From positions 3,844,001-3,908,000 of the forward strand of contig JBANDB010000003.1 in assembly GCA_037576215.1 (NCBI GenBank): DNA of 64,000 nucleotides. The letters are read 5' to 3'. The DNA comes from Armillaria gallica. Taxonomy: Eukaryota; Basidiomycota; Agaricomycetes; Agaricales; Physalacriaceae. The notes beneath the pieces are model-generated. The model searched no databases. It worked only from the letters and a program-made list of their open reading frames with translations, and was not told the DNA's origin. A program made the position numbers and the translations under genes. Position 1 is the first letter of the stretch; every line of letters begins with the position of its first letter. Below, one piece after another: positions 1-13,300 of the stretch.

Positions 1-609
1 GGTATCGCCTCTGTTTCTACCAGGCCTAGCCTAACAGTCCTCTGCTGCTTCGCGAAGAGCGGCTCATCCATTGCTGCCCTTCTCCGACTCCGAGTCCATC
101 ATAGATTCGACGTCATATTCCATATGCACTTCTGTTGATAAGAACCATCTTGCCGTGTTCGGGTATCGGAACGTCAGTGTTTGAAATGGTTAACTCGGCT
201 TGCTTCAATTACAAGTCGTTGATGATCCTTCTTAGAAGTAACGGCGACCATATATATCCCGTCATCTCTTGCCACATGCTAGCGTCGAGGCCCGAGCCGT
301 GTCTGTCAATCACAGCGCCACCTTTCGACAGGGTAGCTGGACCACTAGTCTATATTTGTGGTCACATTTGCTTAGCTTTACTGCAACTTCGCTTCTCTTG
401 ACAAGATATATTCTACGAGCCTGGCTATTTTCTCATTGCCATGGACACCGTCATTCTGACACTCAAGTGCTGTCTGCTATGAGTCCATGAACTGTCTATA
501 TTCGTAGCAACGAGTTCGTGTCATGTAGATTGTTGATTTAAAATACAAGTGCATCCAGTACAGGCTGTATACAATACATCGTCCTTTTTAAATGTCCCCT
601 AGATGTCCT

Positions 610-3336
610 TTATGCCTCCTTCAACGCCGTCTTCACGAAAAGCGTCGAAAACAAAAACTGCGACAGCTGCTCGTCATGCAGCGGCAGATGCCTCCATCCT
701 CGCCCAAGTCTCCCCAGCGGAACACAATACCTCGCAACCGCCTTCTCGTCTTCCCCGTCATCACGCACAGCAAAGTGCACAAATATCAAATCGAGCATGC
801 CCTGGCCCCCGATGCAGTCAAATGACAACGATAGATCATGATTCCACACCGGATTAAAACCGTTGTTCTTGACCACACCCGTTTTTTCCGAAATTTTCTT
901 GTCTTGAGTTTTGCCAGCCTCCGGTACCTCGCTCGTTTCCTCAAAGGGTGAATGGGTCCAATCAGGCACATGCAAAGATACTTCCACGTATGGATCAATC
1001 ACTGATTTTTCGACGACCTCTTGTCCAGAGCTGTTTTTTGGAAGGGGGAGTTGCTGTGCCGATACGATCTAGGGTGGCTTGGTGAGCGGGCAGCTTGGCA
1101 AGGACGTAGGTAGAGTGCCATGCCTTGACTTCAAATGTGTACTTGGTCTTTTTCTCCAACAAAGATTCACCTCCGGGTCTCAAAGCCTCCGGTTTGAGTA
1201 CGTAGCCGCACCGCCCATTTCGTTGGTACATGGCTTGATTGATCATGTACCCTGAATCTGATTGACGCGAATTAATATCGCTTCATTAACAGAATGAAAT
1301 ACCGTAAGCCTACCGAACGTCTGCCAGTTTATAGCCACCAGCTGCGCACCTACAGCCCAGTACTTTACAGGCTCATAATTTGTCGAATTCACCCTAGTTC
1401 CCTTCGGGTATATCCTCACCATATGTCCTTGCGTATGTCGCACCAGGGCTCTGGGGTCTGTTCTGTTCGCTCGTGATTCGGAGAGAGAAAATATGTGCTC
1501 AGGCGCATATGTCTCCGTCGCCGAAAGGCCCCTGCACTTGACGCCGACAGTGTACACAAGTAGGGAAACCAGTTTCAATGACATTAGGGGCTTATTCTTG
1601 GGCTGTGACTTTTTGACGCGCCGCCAGCGGGACTTAAGGCTGCTAAGCATACTGGAGTCCGTGCCCGACGACGAAGACGAAGAGGACGTCCAGGATTCCT
1701 CGGCTTCGGCTGCAGCACGAGCTTCCTCAGTTTTCCGGGCTTTCTCAGCCGCTATTTCTGCAGCAAGATAAAGATTCTTGGCCTAGAATGCTTAATCATT
1801 GAACTGCTGTATAAGGGCGAAGTCTTACTTTCAGTAAAATCTTCCCTTTCAACTTCTCCGGGCTTGGTAGCTGATTCACAGACGGCCTTCCCTCCACTGG
1901 CGCCTGTATCATTGAATCACCAAAAACGGCTGTCATGATTTCTACGATCTTGTTCTGCTGCTGAACTCCACAGTGAACTTCGGCAGATATGATGACGGCA
2001 TACGGTGATGTGATGAAAGCATACTTGGCAATAGCCTCACATACAGCCCGTACAGTTACTTCGGAGGTTAATGTTTTGCCATGATAAACCACCGGCTCGC
2101 CATCTTCACCATCGTAAATGTCCACTGAGAGGGCGTTCAAATTAGGACTCTTCATTAAACATACAAGAAAGAAGAATCAATACTCACGCTCAACGCTGCG
2201 ACAGCTGTGTAGAAGTGCGCGGATGTATCCTTCAATGGTGCTCACTCCAACAAGCTGATGTCCCACAAGATAAGTATTGTGGGAGGAAGATATGAAGTAT
2301 TCCGGCATCGGGCGCGTCATATCTTGCCAAACAGGATCATGTAGTTCGGAAAACGGACTATTGTTATTAGAGAAGAGGAATGATATGAAAGATTCCAAAC
2401 TCATGACTTCAGAGTTAGGTGAATATCTGGAAAACATGGCTGAGGCGTCGGCTGTAGACTGTGCAAGAAAGTCAATGGAGGAAAAGCTTAGAAAATGTCA
2501 TTTACTTTTTGGGATTCGCGGAGAAACGTTGTGAAGGCAGGTAGATCTAGTTTTCCTAAATCACTGTAAATCAGTTCAATCTCGGGCCGTCTCTTGAGCA
2601 ACTTGACGAATCGCTTGAAAGCGTCAAAGTCAAGGTAACCGTTCTTCTGAATGTCGGCCTCCTGCGATAACCATCAATATAATTGCCAACTCTCAGTTAA
2701 CGATCACATACCTCGAATAGCTTTCTCAGTTCCGCTTGAGATGAGTTTACATTCAACCTCTTGCACAAACCCTCAATTTCTGCAAACTCAAGTCGCTGAT
2801 CACCCTGGCGATCCGCTCCTTTCCAGTACTGCTTCTCCCACACCGTATCTCGTACATCGATGTTTCCCAAGCCTGTCATCAAACCCTGCCTGATTGCATG
2901 GAGCTTCTTGAGAGTCTTTAGCCAATCATTGAAGATCTCAGTGGTGTCGGCAACGATGTGGATGGTCTTGTAGCTGCCCTCAAGGATGTAAATAATGGTT
3001 ATCCATCGATCCTCCATCGCTTGCGACAACTTGAACTGTGAACGATAGTATCGAGACTCTGGACCTGAGCGGATCTCTTTGATCGCTTCAATGGGAACTG
3101 TATGCAACTGTAACAGGCCCGTAGTAAGAGTCAAAACAACAAGACGTACTGATACCACTCTTCCTCGATTCGTAGCAGATTTGCCCTTCGTCCGGATCTA
3201 CACGAAACAGTGCCCTTTTCTCCTTCTTCGCTGATACCTTGAGCATCGTGGTGCCCTGCAGTAAGGCCAGAGGCACGCTCGTGTCGGGTACACCGGGTAC
3301 ATGGCTTAGAGACTGGCTTGAAGATTGCTGAGACAT
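610..3336 (-). CDS. PLC1: Phosphoinositide-specific phospholipase C
   Basis: Hydrolyses PI(4,5)P2 to IP3 and diacylglycerol at membranes. The spliced model has eight exons (3336-3150, 3097-2712, 2661-2506, 2458-2188, 2124-1829, 1782-1314, 1257-1124, 1068-610) and encodes 785 residues with all phases consistent. Visible domains in order: PH (about 30-145), EF-hand-like segment (about 155-230; loop [10 protein letters not shown]), X box (about 295-430; SSSHNTY, then [16 protein letters not shown] and IISAEVHC carrying the catalytic His/Glu/Asp set), a charged Ser-rich linker, Y box (about 505-625; [13 protein letters not shown]) and C2 (about 635-775; [15 protein letters not shown]). The start is the MSQQSS methionine, which leads straight into the PH domain. 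The intron between exons 7 and 8 has a GC donor (AAG|GCATGG), needed to join FEVK to [11 protein letters not shown] at the start of C2. This is the delta-like fungal PLC architecture. Family is certain; the exact first exon is slightly less so. Confidence 0.95.
1069..1123 (-). other. GC-AG intron in the PLC gene
   Basis: A 55-nt intron with donor AAG|GCATGG and acceptor CCTAG. Reading through it shifts frame and destroys the start of the C2 domain. Removing it gives [10 protein letters not shown], the usual C2 opening. No GT donor nearby gives the same join. Confidence 0.75.
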
Positions 3337-5056
3337 CGTTAAATCAGTTTTCTTTGAGTGTCGGATGTGTAAATGAAAACGGGGAAGATGGTGGGTGAAA
3401 GGCATCGCCAAGCATTTCCGATTCAGGTCGGTCGCCGCTTGACAGCAAAGCACGTGGCCGTCGACGCGTGACGTCATAATGCAATTAGTATTAATCTTCC
3501 CTCAATTTCGTGTAGTCGGACACAATGCGCACTGACGACGCAACAGAAAAATTATCCTGTGGACCTTCACCTTGTCTAGTTTCCCGTAAAAGGCGCCGAG
3601 CACAGTTATGCAAGCTGCTCTAGAAGCCCTTCATTAATGACCACGCAGTTTCTCGTCGCTATAGGTCGCTATGTAGTTGACAATGACCCCTGATTCAGGA
3701 ACCTTGTGCCTTGCTTGGCCTCGAATTCAAGGCCCTGTCTTCGCAAAGTGTTCCTTATGTTTTGCCACGCGGTTGCAAATCAGGAACCCAATGTACGAGA
3801 GTATCACAACCGATGCGATGTTGACCGGACGTTATCCATACCGCTTCAAACAGAAGCTTATTCCAACAATCTTAAAGACCTAAGCTTCCAAATCGAGGGG
3901 ACGCTAGCTTGAAAAATACAGAAAATACAGATGACAGGATTAACCTGGATTATTACGTGCACGGTGCGCTATACCTCGGAATTATCATCGGAAAGTTATT
4001 CGTTTTCTCATGGCGACTTGCTGCGGAATGGCACCGCAATGGAAGTTGTGGCCACTACTAGAATACATTCAATAGTATGTCGAGGCCAACTTCCGTTCTT
4101 TCACCCTTCATATCATAGAGACGGGACATCTGAGCGCTTCTACTACAGCTTTGCTGCCCGAGGCGGGAAAGGCTGCTACCCGAGAGATGGGAGCTTTTCT
4201 GATATAAAATCCACGACTCCGCCTGTGCGCACCCTAGACTCTTTCGCTGAAATGCCTCAGTTAGATCCTTGTGAGATGGGCCTTTTCATTTGTGCGAAAC
4301 AGCGCGGCACTTTAATTTCTTTTTTTTCGCGGTGCCTTGTATCTAGCAGGAGCAGTCTAGGGGGCGACTTCCGCAGGAATATTCGGCCTGCAAAGCCAAG
4401 GGTTGCGCTCTTTCGCCACTCCGTAGGCGGACATGTAAGGGTCGAAACTCTGTGAGTGACTAACCTGTCGCTCGGTCGTCAATGTCAAACAGGCTGTTCT
4501 ATAGTGTGCATGGTTTGATGAAAAGAAATGATAGTCCTCGCAAGCCGAGTACATTTTTCCAGGAGCAAACTCTTGAGGACACAAGACTGAGTCCGACAGG
4601 TCGTTTGGTATTAAAACATTTAACTCGGAGCCGATACTTGGATCATGTGGGACGGAAAGATGACAAAATTGGTGCGCAGCAGTTCTCGGGGTATGGAAGG
4701 GGTGCAGGTCGTCAGGTGTCGAGGCCGAACAACTTGTGGTCCGGATGTTGAAGGAATAAAAAAGCTCAATAAACGACATGCTTGGTATCATGACAGTCGA
4801 CCAACCATGAGCTTCGGATATTATTACACTTGATTACAGCCGATGGACAGGACCTTGTGGTGACGCGCGCATTAATATTCTTTGCATCCGCTGCTTTCCG
4901 GACCCGAAGAGATGTAACCACGATAATTGTTCGTGATATTCCAAGAAAAGTCCTCCAGGGTACAGGTATCTTGAGATAGACATTAGGGAGTGCCTCTGCG
5001 CAAGCTATAAAGAAGGCACCAAGGTCCATCGATGACCACAATCTTCAAGTCGCATA
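3337..5056. other. Intergenic region, no gene recognised
   Basis: Holds the PLC upstream region and the promoter side of the esterase-like gene. Open frames here, including one of 174 codons at 3931-4455 on the + strand, show no recognisable domain and no convincing intron-joined extension. There is a short T-rich run near 4317-4327. Confidence 0.5.
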
Positions 5057-6301
5057 ATGATGTACTCAAGCTTCGCTCTTCTATTTTTGCCTTCTCTTGT
5101 GACTAGTGTTGAGCTAGTCATCTCACCTTCTTGTGGAACTCTGTACGGTGGGGTAGGCGACCTCAATTCTGGCCTCGGTTCGCTGAGCTCATATTCTACG
5201 ATCGTGGCATTTGGGGTAGGTCAATTCGACGTTCTTCCTGTTTAGCAGTTTGATACTATGGTACATCACAGGACGGATACACCGACGGTGGCAAGCAAGA
5301 TGGTACAACACTTGACGAAGCTGTACAGGACGACCCTCTGTACCCCAAGGCTGGTGGAAGAATGACCAATGGTCCTGTGTGGGTAGAGTATCTGGCCTCC
5401 GACATCAATGCAACTATCAAGGATTATGCGGTAAGCCTTCCCTTCCGTATCTGTACACGCGACCCATATTCATTAAACCCAGGTTACGAAATCCGTAGTC
5501 GACGCTACGCAATATCCCAGTTTCAAGTCGACTCTGGACGAGAGAGATTTCCTGTATCAAGGTCGGCTATTCGTCTTTTCCTCGGATATGAACACTTACA
5601 CATGGTGACGTTCTAATAGGAAACCTGGTTATTTCCTCTACAGACAAGCCCGACAGCAATACCACATTGTTCATCATCTTCCACGGTATGGAGTGAGTCA
5701 ACCAACACATAACAATAAGCCAACGGTGCCTTACCAATACCTTCCAGGGACTTCCTTCTCGCTGACGGTATGTTCGCACATTAACAGCTGTTCAACAATA
5801 CCTTTAACTAGCACCCTAGCCTCAGACTTCCCGACCACGGCCAGTAATATTCTATATGAGTTGATTATGCTCGCGGATTCCCCACTGTACGCCAAAAATA
5901 TCTTGGTAGTCGACAATTATGGCCGGGGCAACGTGACAGATGAAGGCGAAATCTATAAACAAGATCTCTTCGACGGCATCGGTAGTTTGACCAAGATATT
6001 CACGGATGTGAATGTTGGCTTCATTAACTTTGAAAACCTGTGGACTGCGGTCCTCGGTACGGACCCAGGGTACGAGGCATTTGGGTATACGAGCTCGGGT
6101 GCCTGCACTGTCAACGAGACCACGACTGTAGGTCAATGCGGCGATCCAGAAACTACGTTCTATTACATCCCACAGTAAGATTTTCGATAAGAATTCATGA
6201 ACAGAAATTAAGCTCACATGTCCTGCCATAGATACCCATCTACCGTGACCCATCGTCTGATGGCTGACTACGTGAAGGCGGTCTTCGAGACATGCATCTG
6301 A
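5057..6301 (+). CDS. Secreted CE16/SGNH-type esterase relative, catalytic residues lost
   Basis: The spliced model has seven exons (5057-5215, 5272-5430, 5483-5561, 5620-5692, 5748-5767, 5826-6174, 6232-6301) and encodes 302 residues without stops. The N-terminus is hydrophobic (MMYSSFALLFLPSLVTS) and suggests secretion. The fold is recognised from VAFGDGYTDGG, GGRMTNGPVWVEYLA, DYAV, LFIIFHG, ILVVDNYG and THRLMADY, which track fungal carbohydrate esterase family 16 (GDSL acetylesterases). The four signature residues appear replaced: block I reads GDG rather than GDS, block II YAVTKS rather than YAVGGA, block III FHGMED rather than GxND, and the terminal HPS reads YPS. A functional acetylesterase is therefore unlikely. 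It could be a binding protein, a pseudoenzyme or a young pseudogene with an intact frame. It stands alone, with gene-poor DNA on its right. Confidence 0.75.
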
Positions 6302-9300
6302 GGCGGAAAACCCGATACAGGCGATGTAACTATGCGCTTTCTTGGATCGGCGATTGAGTGGTTCTCGAAGATATGATACTAAGTACTTATCGTTGTTCGT
6401 GAAAAGGATTAATACACATGGTCCGTGGATTGCCGAAATTAAACGAACTACGCGAAATTTCCAGGATACCGGTTGCCCATGTGTCTTGTATGTAACCGGA
6501 GCTGAAGCGGACCAAGAAGCTCGAGACTCACAAAACGTTCACGAGCTGTCTGGTTGAACGAAGGTGGTGTGGCGAAGTTGAAATTATCGATCGCGGCCCG
6601 CAACGGCCCGTTACCGTCGTGGTTCCTTACCTCCATTATTGCAATTCGAAAGTCTTCTCTTTCCCTCGAGGTTCCTGTCTGGTTAATGTCACGACTGTCT
6701 TTACTTCTGAAGGGCATCCGCCCGCCACAGATGTAAAATCTGATCTTTAATTGTGGTGGTGGTCACGATCATCTATCTGTTTCAAGATCGTTCTCAGTCA
6801 CCGCAGGAAGAACCCCGAGACCGGTTTAACAATTTCAACCTGGATGAACGGAGCTTTTCGTTGCGGAGGCTATATTCTGAACTAGTACAGGCCCACCCTC
6901 ATACGTATGGCCAATCACAACTTCACCGTTAGCCGCGATTTTCCCGGGTCCTCAGGCAAGGCTAGTCTTGTGTGGCGCGGACCTCTTTGGTCATTCATAT
7001 GCCATTTTTGTTTCTGATATCCTCCTAGACAATCACTCTGATCTTGTCTTATCGATCATGTGTTGATCATGGTCAAGTCTTGTCGTTTGTGTTCCTGCGA
7101 ACGTTTCGTCACGATTGGTCTGTCCGAGCTTCGGTCGATGGGAATTGGGGATCGATGTATGGAAGGGATCACCGTACATCTATCACCTTCTGAGTGTAAG
7201 GAACTTATCTCATTGGAATTCTGGGATTCTGCAGCTACTGTCGCTGATCAACGGAACCATAAATTGATGGCTCGCACTGGGATCTTCTATTTTGCGAGCT
7301 CGACTGTCGAGCGGTGCTATCTTTCACGATGTTTCTAGACCTTCCATTGGCCACTACTCGTCATTTTCTGGTTTTTCTTGTCTTTTTTAAGCTGATATTT
7401 TTGAAATTGACACTATGAGCTGGCCTGACAAAGTACGGCTAGTGAGTGTTCTAACTTCATGATCGGTGCTAACGAGTCACATTATTCTGGTAAAACCTCA
7501 TCGGCTGACCATTTTTCTCTGTACGTGCATTATTCTTCATCAATGAATGCAGACCGCAAAGATTTCGCGAATACCGGCGAGCTCGATATTTCCCAACTAC
7601 TTAGTCTTCGTACAAGGTTCTCTTTCCTCTTCCGCTATGGTCAGATCCTGACTAGCAAGTTGCAGTACTGCAATTACGTTTGCTGTAATCAACGCTTGGC
7701 AGATCTTATTGAGCAGTCGAAGAATAAGACTTGTACCTAAGGGCTCATCCATTCATTCTGGTCTTGGCATCATCACTCATACGGTACAGCTTTGGGTATT
7801 ACGTATTCTCCGACGCTACTCAGTCCCTAACCACTATCACTCTTGACTCCTCTCCCCCTAATGAAGCGTTCCTGTAGTCCTGTAGGTACGTCATTTACAG
7901 AAATTGGTCACTCCAACGTCTTTGATTTCGACCCTTGGTCTCCGTTGAGTTATGGCTCTAAATCTCCTGTTTGTCCGTCGACTGGGCGTTCATATCTCCG
8001 CTAGCGCCTCCAGAATTCGAGTTCACAGCGCCCATGTCGGCATTTACGCCCGCGCGCGATGTTTCATTCAACGTAAGAAACGTACAGGTCCCGGGAGGTC
8101 CCAGGCGATCGGGCCGGTACGTAGACATCGTCCTTGCAGGGTCGCAAAACAAAGTCAAAGCTGATTTGCTGTATGATGCTTCGACGAGTCAATCGCGCCA
8201 TCTAGGTACCACTGTAGTTGCGTGAAAAAGACGTCGAAGTTCGAAGAGAGAGTGGATGTATATATTCGGTAAGTTCTGCATTTCTTGTCCGGTTCCGTGA
8301 AATTCTTATAGAAGGCCCGTGTTTCTGAAACTGCAGGGGGTGTGAAGGTACAGATGCTCCTACAGCTTTGAGACGAGATATGAAAGTATGGATGCAGTCA
8401 TAGTACTCGAATCTCAATGAGTCGAAGTACCATATCGAATATGGCACATCCAGAAAGCGAATAGGAGATAGGTCACGGAAGGAGTAGTGCGCAGTGCTCC
8501 AAGAATGGCTCCCCGATTCCGACTCCAAAGCTCATTCTTTCGTCATCGGCCAAGTCGGACAAGGACGAATACGGGCCGACGATGAGAACAGTGCAGAGCG
8601 TGGCGCGGCTGGCGGCAGGTGTATGATCAAGGATAATCCAGGATGGGCCTACGGCCAAGATTTGGTTCCGCGATGGGTATTTGTATTTTGCCAGGCTTTT
8701 TTTTGGGTGTATCAGGACGAAGTCTTGGATATGGGGTTAATGAGTTGCGTGGGGGTGGAGATAGAGCAACATGGTATTATCGATCTATTAATTACCGTAG
8801 GTTGTATCGCTGTATATTAATCAAGGTAAGATACGGAGAAATAATTGCGATAATATAACTCGCCGACTGACCAGTCGTGGCGAAGACTTGATCTTTTATG
8901 TTGTCAACGTTGAGTGTTCGGAGACCTAGGGACGCGCTGGTCCCTGGAGGACAGTTTTTCGCTGGCCGATTCATAAGTGCGAACTCGCGGTCATACACAC
9001 CTTGTATGGTTGCTGCCGGGTACCTATCAGCCGTAAAATCATGCCGGCTTGACAGAACGAAGTAACGTGTAGTGTGATCGCTTGGTGATTGCCTGAGGTC
9101 ACGGCGAGAGCGCTGATACTCAGGTGATACAGGTCCAAGTTGGGGATCGGAATCCCAGGCAATAATTGCCCATGTCGCTGTCTGTCGATTCATGTCGGTT
9201 ACATATGGTCTTGAGATTATCACGAACGATGAAGCTAAGGAACACAAGGCGGGCTATTATGTATGAACTATCGCACCATCCGGTAACTTTTTGAGTTCCG

Positions 9301-10329
9301 TCACCGAGGGACCGCGGATGGCGGCAGAGCGCTAGCAAGGAAGGGGTAAAAGCTCGGTTTTCATTGATCTGCGGCATGGACCCCAAGGCTCAATTTAAAC
9401 TCCTGGGCGGTACTTGTCCTATTCAATAATGGTATCAATAAGTAGGCTTTTATGAGAACGACAGGCATAATCGTATGACCTGTTGCTGGCCCTCTGCGTG
9501 CGATGTACATATGCATGGTCGGCTGACTGGCCGGTGCGATATTAATCATTCATGTTGTCGGTCAGATGACCGGCTCTCGCTGGTGGGTGGCGGCAATGAG
9601 TCGTGGAGAAGAAGAGTGGGCCAATATTGTATATCCTTAGCTCTATAACTGCTCGCTACTTTTGTAGCATTTCTCGGACTGAAGATGTTGAATAGGCTAT
9701 TTACCCCGCATCGTTTCCCCGGGTTACAGCATGTAGGGCACAAGTGAGCGCTTCCCCGCATTGCCTCGGTGCTGAGAAGAGATCCGATCAACGAGCGGTT
9801 CTACGACATGTAACAGCCTGTAACAGGTGCGTAAAACGGTGTAATGGGGGAATCATGGGACGCCACAGAGAACAACATCAAAGGTAATCATATATGGAAC
9901 AAGACGGGCGTCTCACAGAGATGAACCATTCAGAGACATGCAACCATAGAAGAATAATTGCAGACTTGAATCTGGAACAATAAATCCAGGACAGTTCCAG
10001 GATAATCCAAGAAGAATATTCGGGTCTGTCGAACCTTGTTGAGAATTTGTCTCGAATATCCCGAACTACAGTGCACCTGTTGCTGTAATTGCCTTGTGAC
10101 CCTCCAATGACGGTCTGTCAATACGGAGGGACCCGTGCGGCGCGCCTGCGGAAGATACCGATCAGTCCAAGCCAGTCACGGGTACACGGACACTTCGGAA
10201 ATATATGCACGTGATCGGAACCAATGCTGGGAGATCTCCGGCCCGTGAATCTCTTTTTTGGTGGCCTCAAACCCAAGTTGCTCGCTGTCGACCACCATCT
10301 CCAGGGCAGAGCGAGCCATCCCCTACCCC
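6302..10329. other. Gene-poor 4-kb region
   Basis: No complete gene could be modelled. Short open frames on both strands lack domains or splice-consistent neighbours. One minus-strand stretch (about 8870-9247) reads like protein and ends at a GT donor-like site, but no partner exons were found. I saw no long terminal repeats, terminal inverted repeats or reverse-transcriptase motifs, though diverged transposon relics cannot be ruled out by eye. Confidence 0.5.
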
Positions 10330-13300
10330 ATGATTCTCGCGCTCCCTAACCCTGTTCTCGCCGTCGCTACCGACGTGCTTAGAGATCTTGATGGCGATGA
10401 AGCTCTAACAAGCCTTTGGTTCCGTGAGTTTTCATGTTATCGTCAGGGCTCACTGATGAGCTGACTTGTCTCAACGCTTCAGTATTTACGAAATGTAAAA
10501 GTAGCCTGCATGATGGCAGACGACTTGAAAACATATCCTGGCGACTATGGCATCGAGAAATGGCTGAGACGCAGACCTACCGCCCACTCACACCCGCATC
10601 GCCCACGACAGATGCCACCAGATGCTCACCGTTCAATTCCCACCCGCAGGGTGAGTTTTAGTTCCTTGTATGCGAGCAGTTCTGTTGACTATGTGTTCGT
10701 CTCTTAGCGGGCGAGAGAGTCGTCAGGGCGCCCAACGACAGAGTGTGCATCGGCAAGCTGATTGAAGATATTGGGATGTGCCAGCCCATTACCAGCTGCG
10801 AAATTAACAGTAGCAAAGGCCGATCCAGTCGCAACAAGCAAGGCCTCGAAGGCAACACACTGCGGTCATCGTTGCCTACGCCGTCGGCGGACACGGTGAT
10901 TATATCCATAAGCCCGGTGTGCGATGCCCCTCAACCCGAAGGATCGGTCGCGCCAACTTCACCCGCGTCCCGCCGTCCGGCGATTTCATCCCTTCAGACC
11001 CCCTCTCCTAGTACTACATCGTTTCCACGTGTTGTCGTGGTTAACCCGACGCCCAACCCTACACCTCATCCTACGCCACCAGCAACTCCAGTATTGCCGT
11101 CTACCATATCAAATTTGCCATTACCTAATAGTCTTCCCCAGGCGCCTCCTGCTCCCTCTTCCTCAAAGCCTCCTGTCTCCTCTCGTCCGCCTCCAGCATC
11201 GTTAGTATCTCGACAGGCTCATCCCATGTCTCTGTACCCCCCAGCACCCATCGCCTCCGCTGCGTCCCTCAAACCGTCCGAACGCATGTTTTATGTCGGC
11301 ACCGGCTCTCCGTCTTCTGCTTCTGGCACATCAGGTTCTCCGCCTGCGTCTGGGTCAGGCTCGTCCAGCTCGCCATCAGCGTCTGCGACATCTGAGCTGC
11401 CGACAGACTCTGCCCTTCGTCCACGGTCTTTATCAAGTGATGGCCGCTCCAGCAGCGAGAGTAGCAGCAGTCATACCGATTTCAGCGATGAGCCTGAGCC
11501 AGGTGATGTCCAATCAAGATCATCGTCAGGCGTCAGGCGTCGAATCCAACCCAAGAAGAACTCTAAGTTTTTCGTACACGGCGGCCGACATCACGGCATC
11601 GGTCACTGGCCGAATGGACGAGTCAGTTCCCTGAGTCAGAGCAAGGAGAAGGAGCGCATGGACAGAGAAGAGAGGGAACGTTTGGCTCGCGAGAAAGCGG
11701 AGTTGGAGACTCAGAGAAAATTGAGATCGGAACAGGAGGAGAGGACGAGACTGCAGGCGAGAGAAAGGGAACGGGAAGCCGAGCGGAGGCGACAGGAAGA
11801 AGAGGCGAAAGAGCTGCAACGAGAGAAAGAGGCGGAGCGAGAGTTGGATCGAATGAAGGCCCGCGAATTGGCTAAAGAGAGGGAACGTGTTAAGCAAGCT
11901 GAGCGAGAACGCGAGCTTCGTCGCCGAGCCTCCATGGAAACGTTACCGCGCCAATCAGCTGTCGATACCGAGATCTTCGACTTCAATGAGGATGCATCGT
12001 CCGACCCTTTCCTTCAAGCTTGCGGTTCACAGCCCGATATCACGCGGACATACTTTGGACTCAGTCGTGCTCTCAGTCCTCCGAAACCAAGTACCTCAAA
12101 GGGCAAAGGGAAAGATCACGGACTGCGACACCTTACGAAGTCGGGCACTGATCTCCAAGATATGGTCAAGGAGAAGGCAACTACGCGTATGCAAATGCAT
12201 CGGTTGAAGGGCGCTTTTACACCTCTGAGGAACAGTCCATCAACGAGCCTCAAAGAACATAATGGAGTCCAGCGTCCGTCACGCAAGGCCTCACGCGAAA
12301 CATTGCCTCAAGCACCCGTTAAGAAACAGAGTCCGCCCAAGCCACCGAGTGCGAAGGGCAAGGAGAAGGCAAACTCGCAGCAGCAGACTGGAGGAGGGCG
12401 TCCCATTGTTATCGTCGACGAGTCTGACGAAGAAACCGATTCCGGCGAGGATGGATGGACATCTTGTGATGACGATAGTGCTGAAGTCGAGGCTATCGCT
12501 GTGAGTAATCTCTTGCGATACTTCAATTTATTCTCAACGTCTCTCAGAGTGAACGCGATCGTGTATCGCCTCGTCGTAACGTACAACCGACTCAAAATAC
12601 CCGACATCCACCTTCCAATACCACTACTAAGCCCCGAAACCCTCGTCGACAACAGCCGCCACCTCCGGATGCCGCTAAACTTCAGGATGCGGTGTTAGAA
12701 GCGGCGCGGCAGCGCGATATGTTCGTCAAGGTCCCCAAGGGCAGCTATACCAACCTTAATCGAACGAATTCTGGCCTCCTTAGCCAACTCATGAATCCGG
12801 ATCCTGCACGTTTACCCCACAGCCAATACCGCCGTGTGGAATCTAGTACCGAACTTGGATCTGGGAGCAGACATATGGGGAAGGATACGGGACTACAGCC
12901 GAGCCATAGTGCTGTGGCGTTACCCGTCTCTGCACAGATCACTGTCGGGAGCGTGCGGGAGAAAGGAGAGGTCAAGACAAACTCTGTGAGCGCAGATCGA
13001 ACTTCTCCATCAGGAAATAGCGGATACCGGCGCAAGGGACGGCCGGAGGACGAGGAGATGGAGGATGATTCTGACGGGGAGGACGGTAACACGCTGATCG
13101 TTTCGAACAGTGTCGCGGAGGAGCGCCTAAGAGCCATCTTTGGAAGTAGCCGGGGAGGGGCAGCACTTCCGGGAGTGAAGCAGCACAGGAGCGAGCCATC
13201 CATCCAACCTCCAGGTCCGTCACCGCCTATACCAACACCCGCTAAAGACCTTCCGACTGTCACCGAACACGCGCCGCTGGGATTCCCATACAATCTGCCT

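Noticed and set aside
3931..4455. 174-codon open frame on the + strand
   Set aside because: No domain, no signal, atypical composition, and competing frames on the other strand; likely chance.
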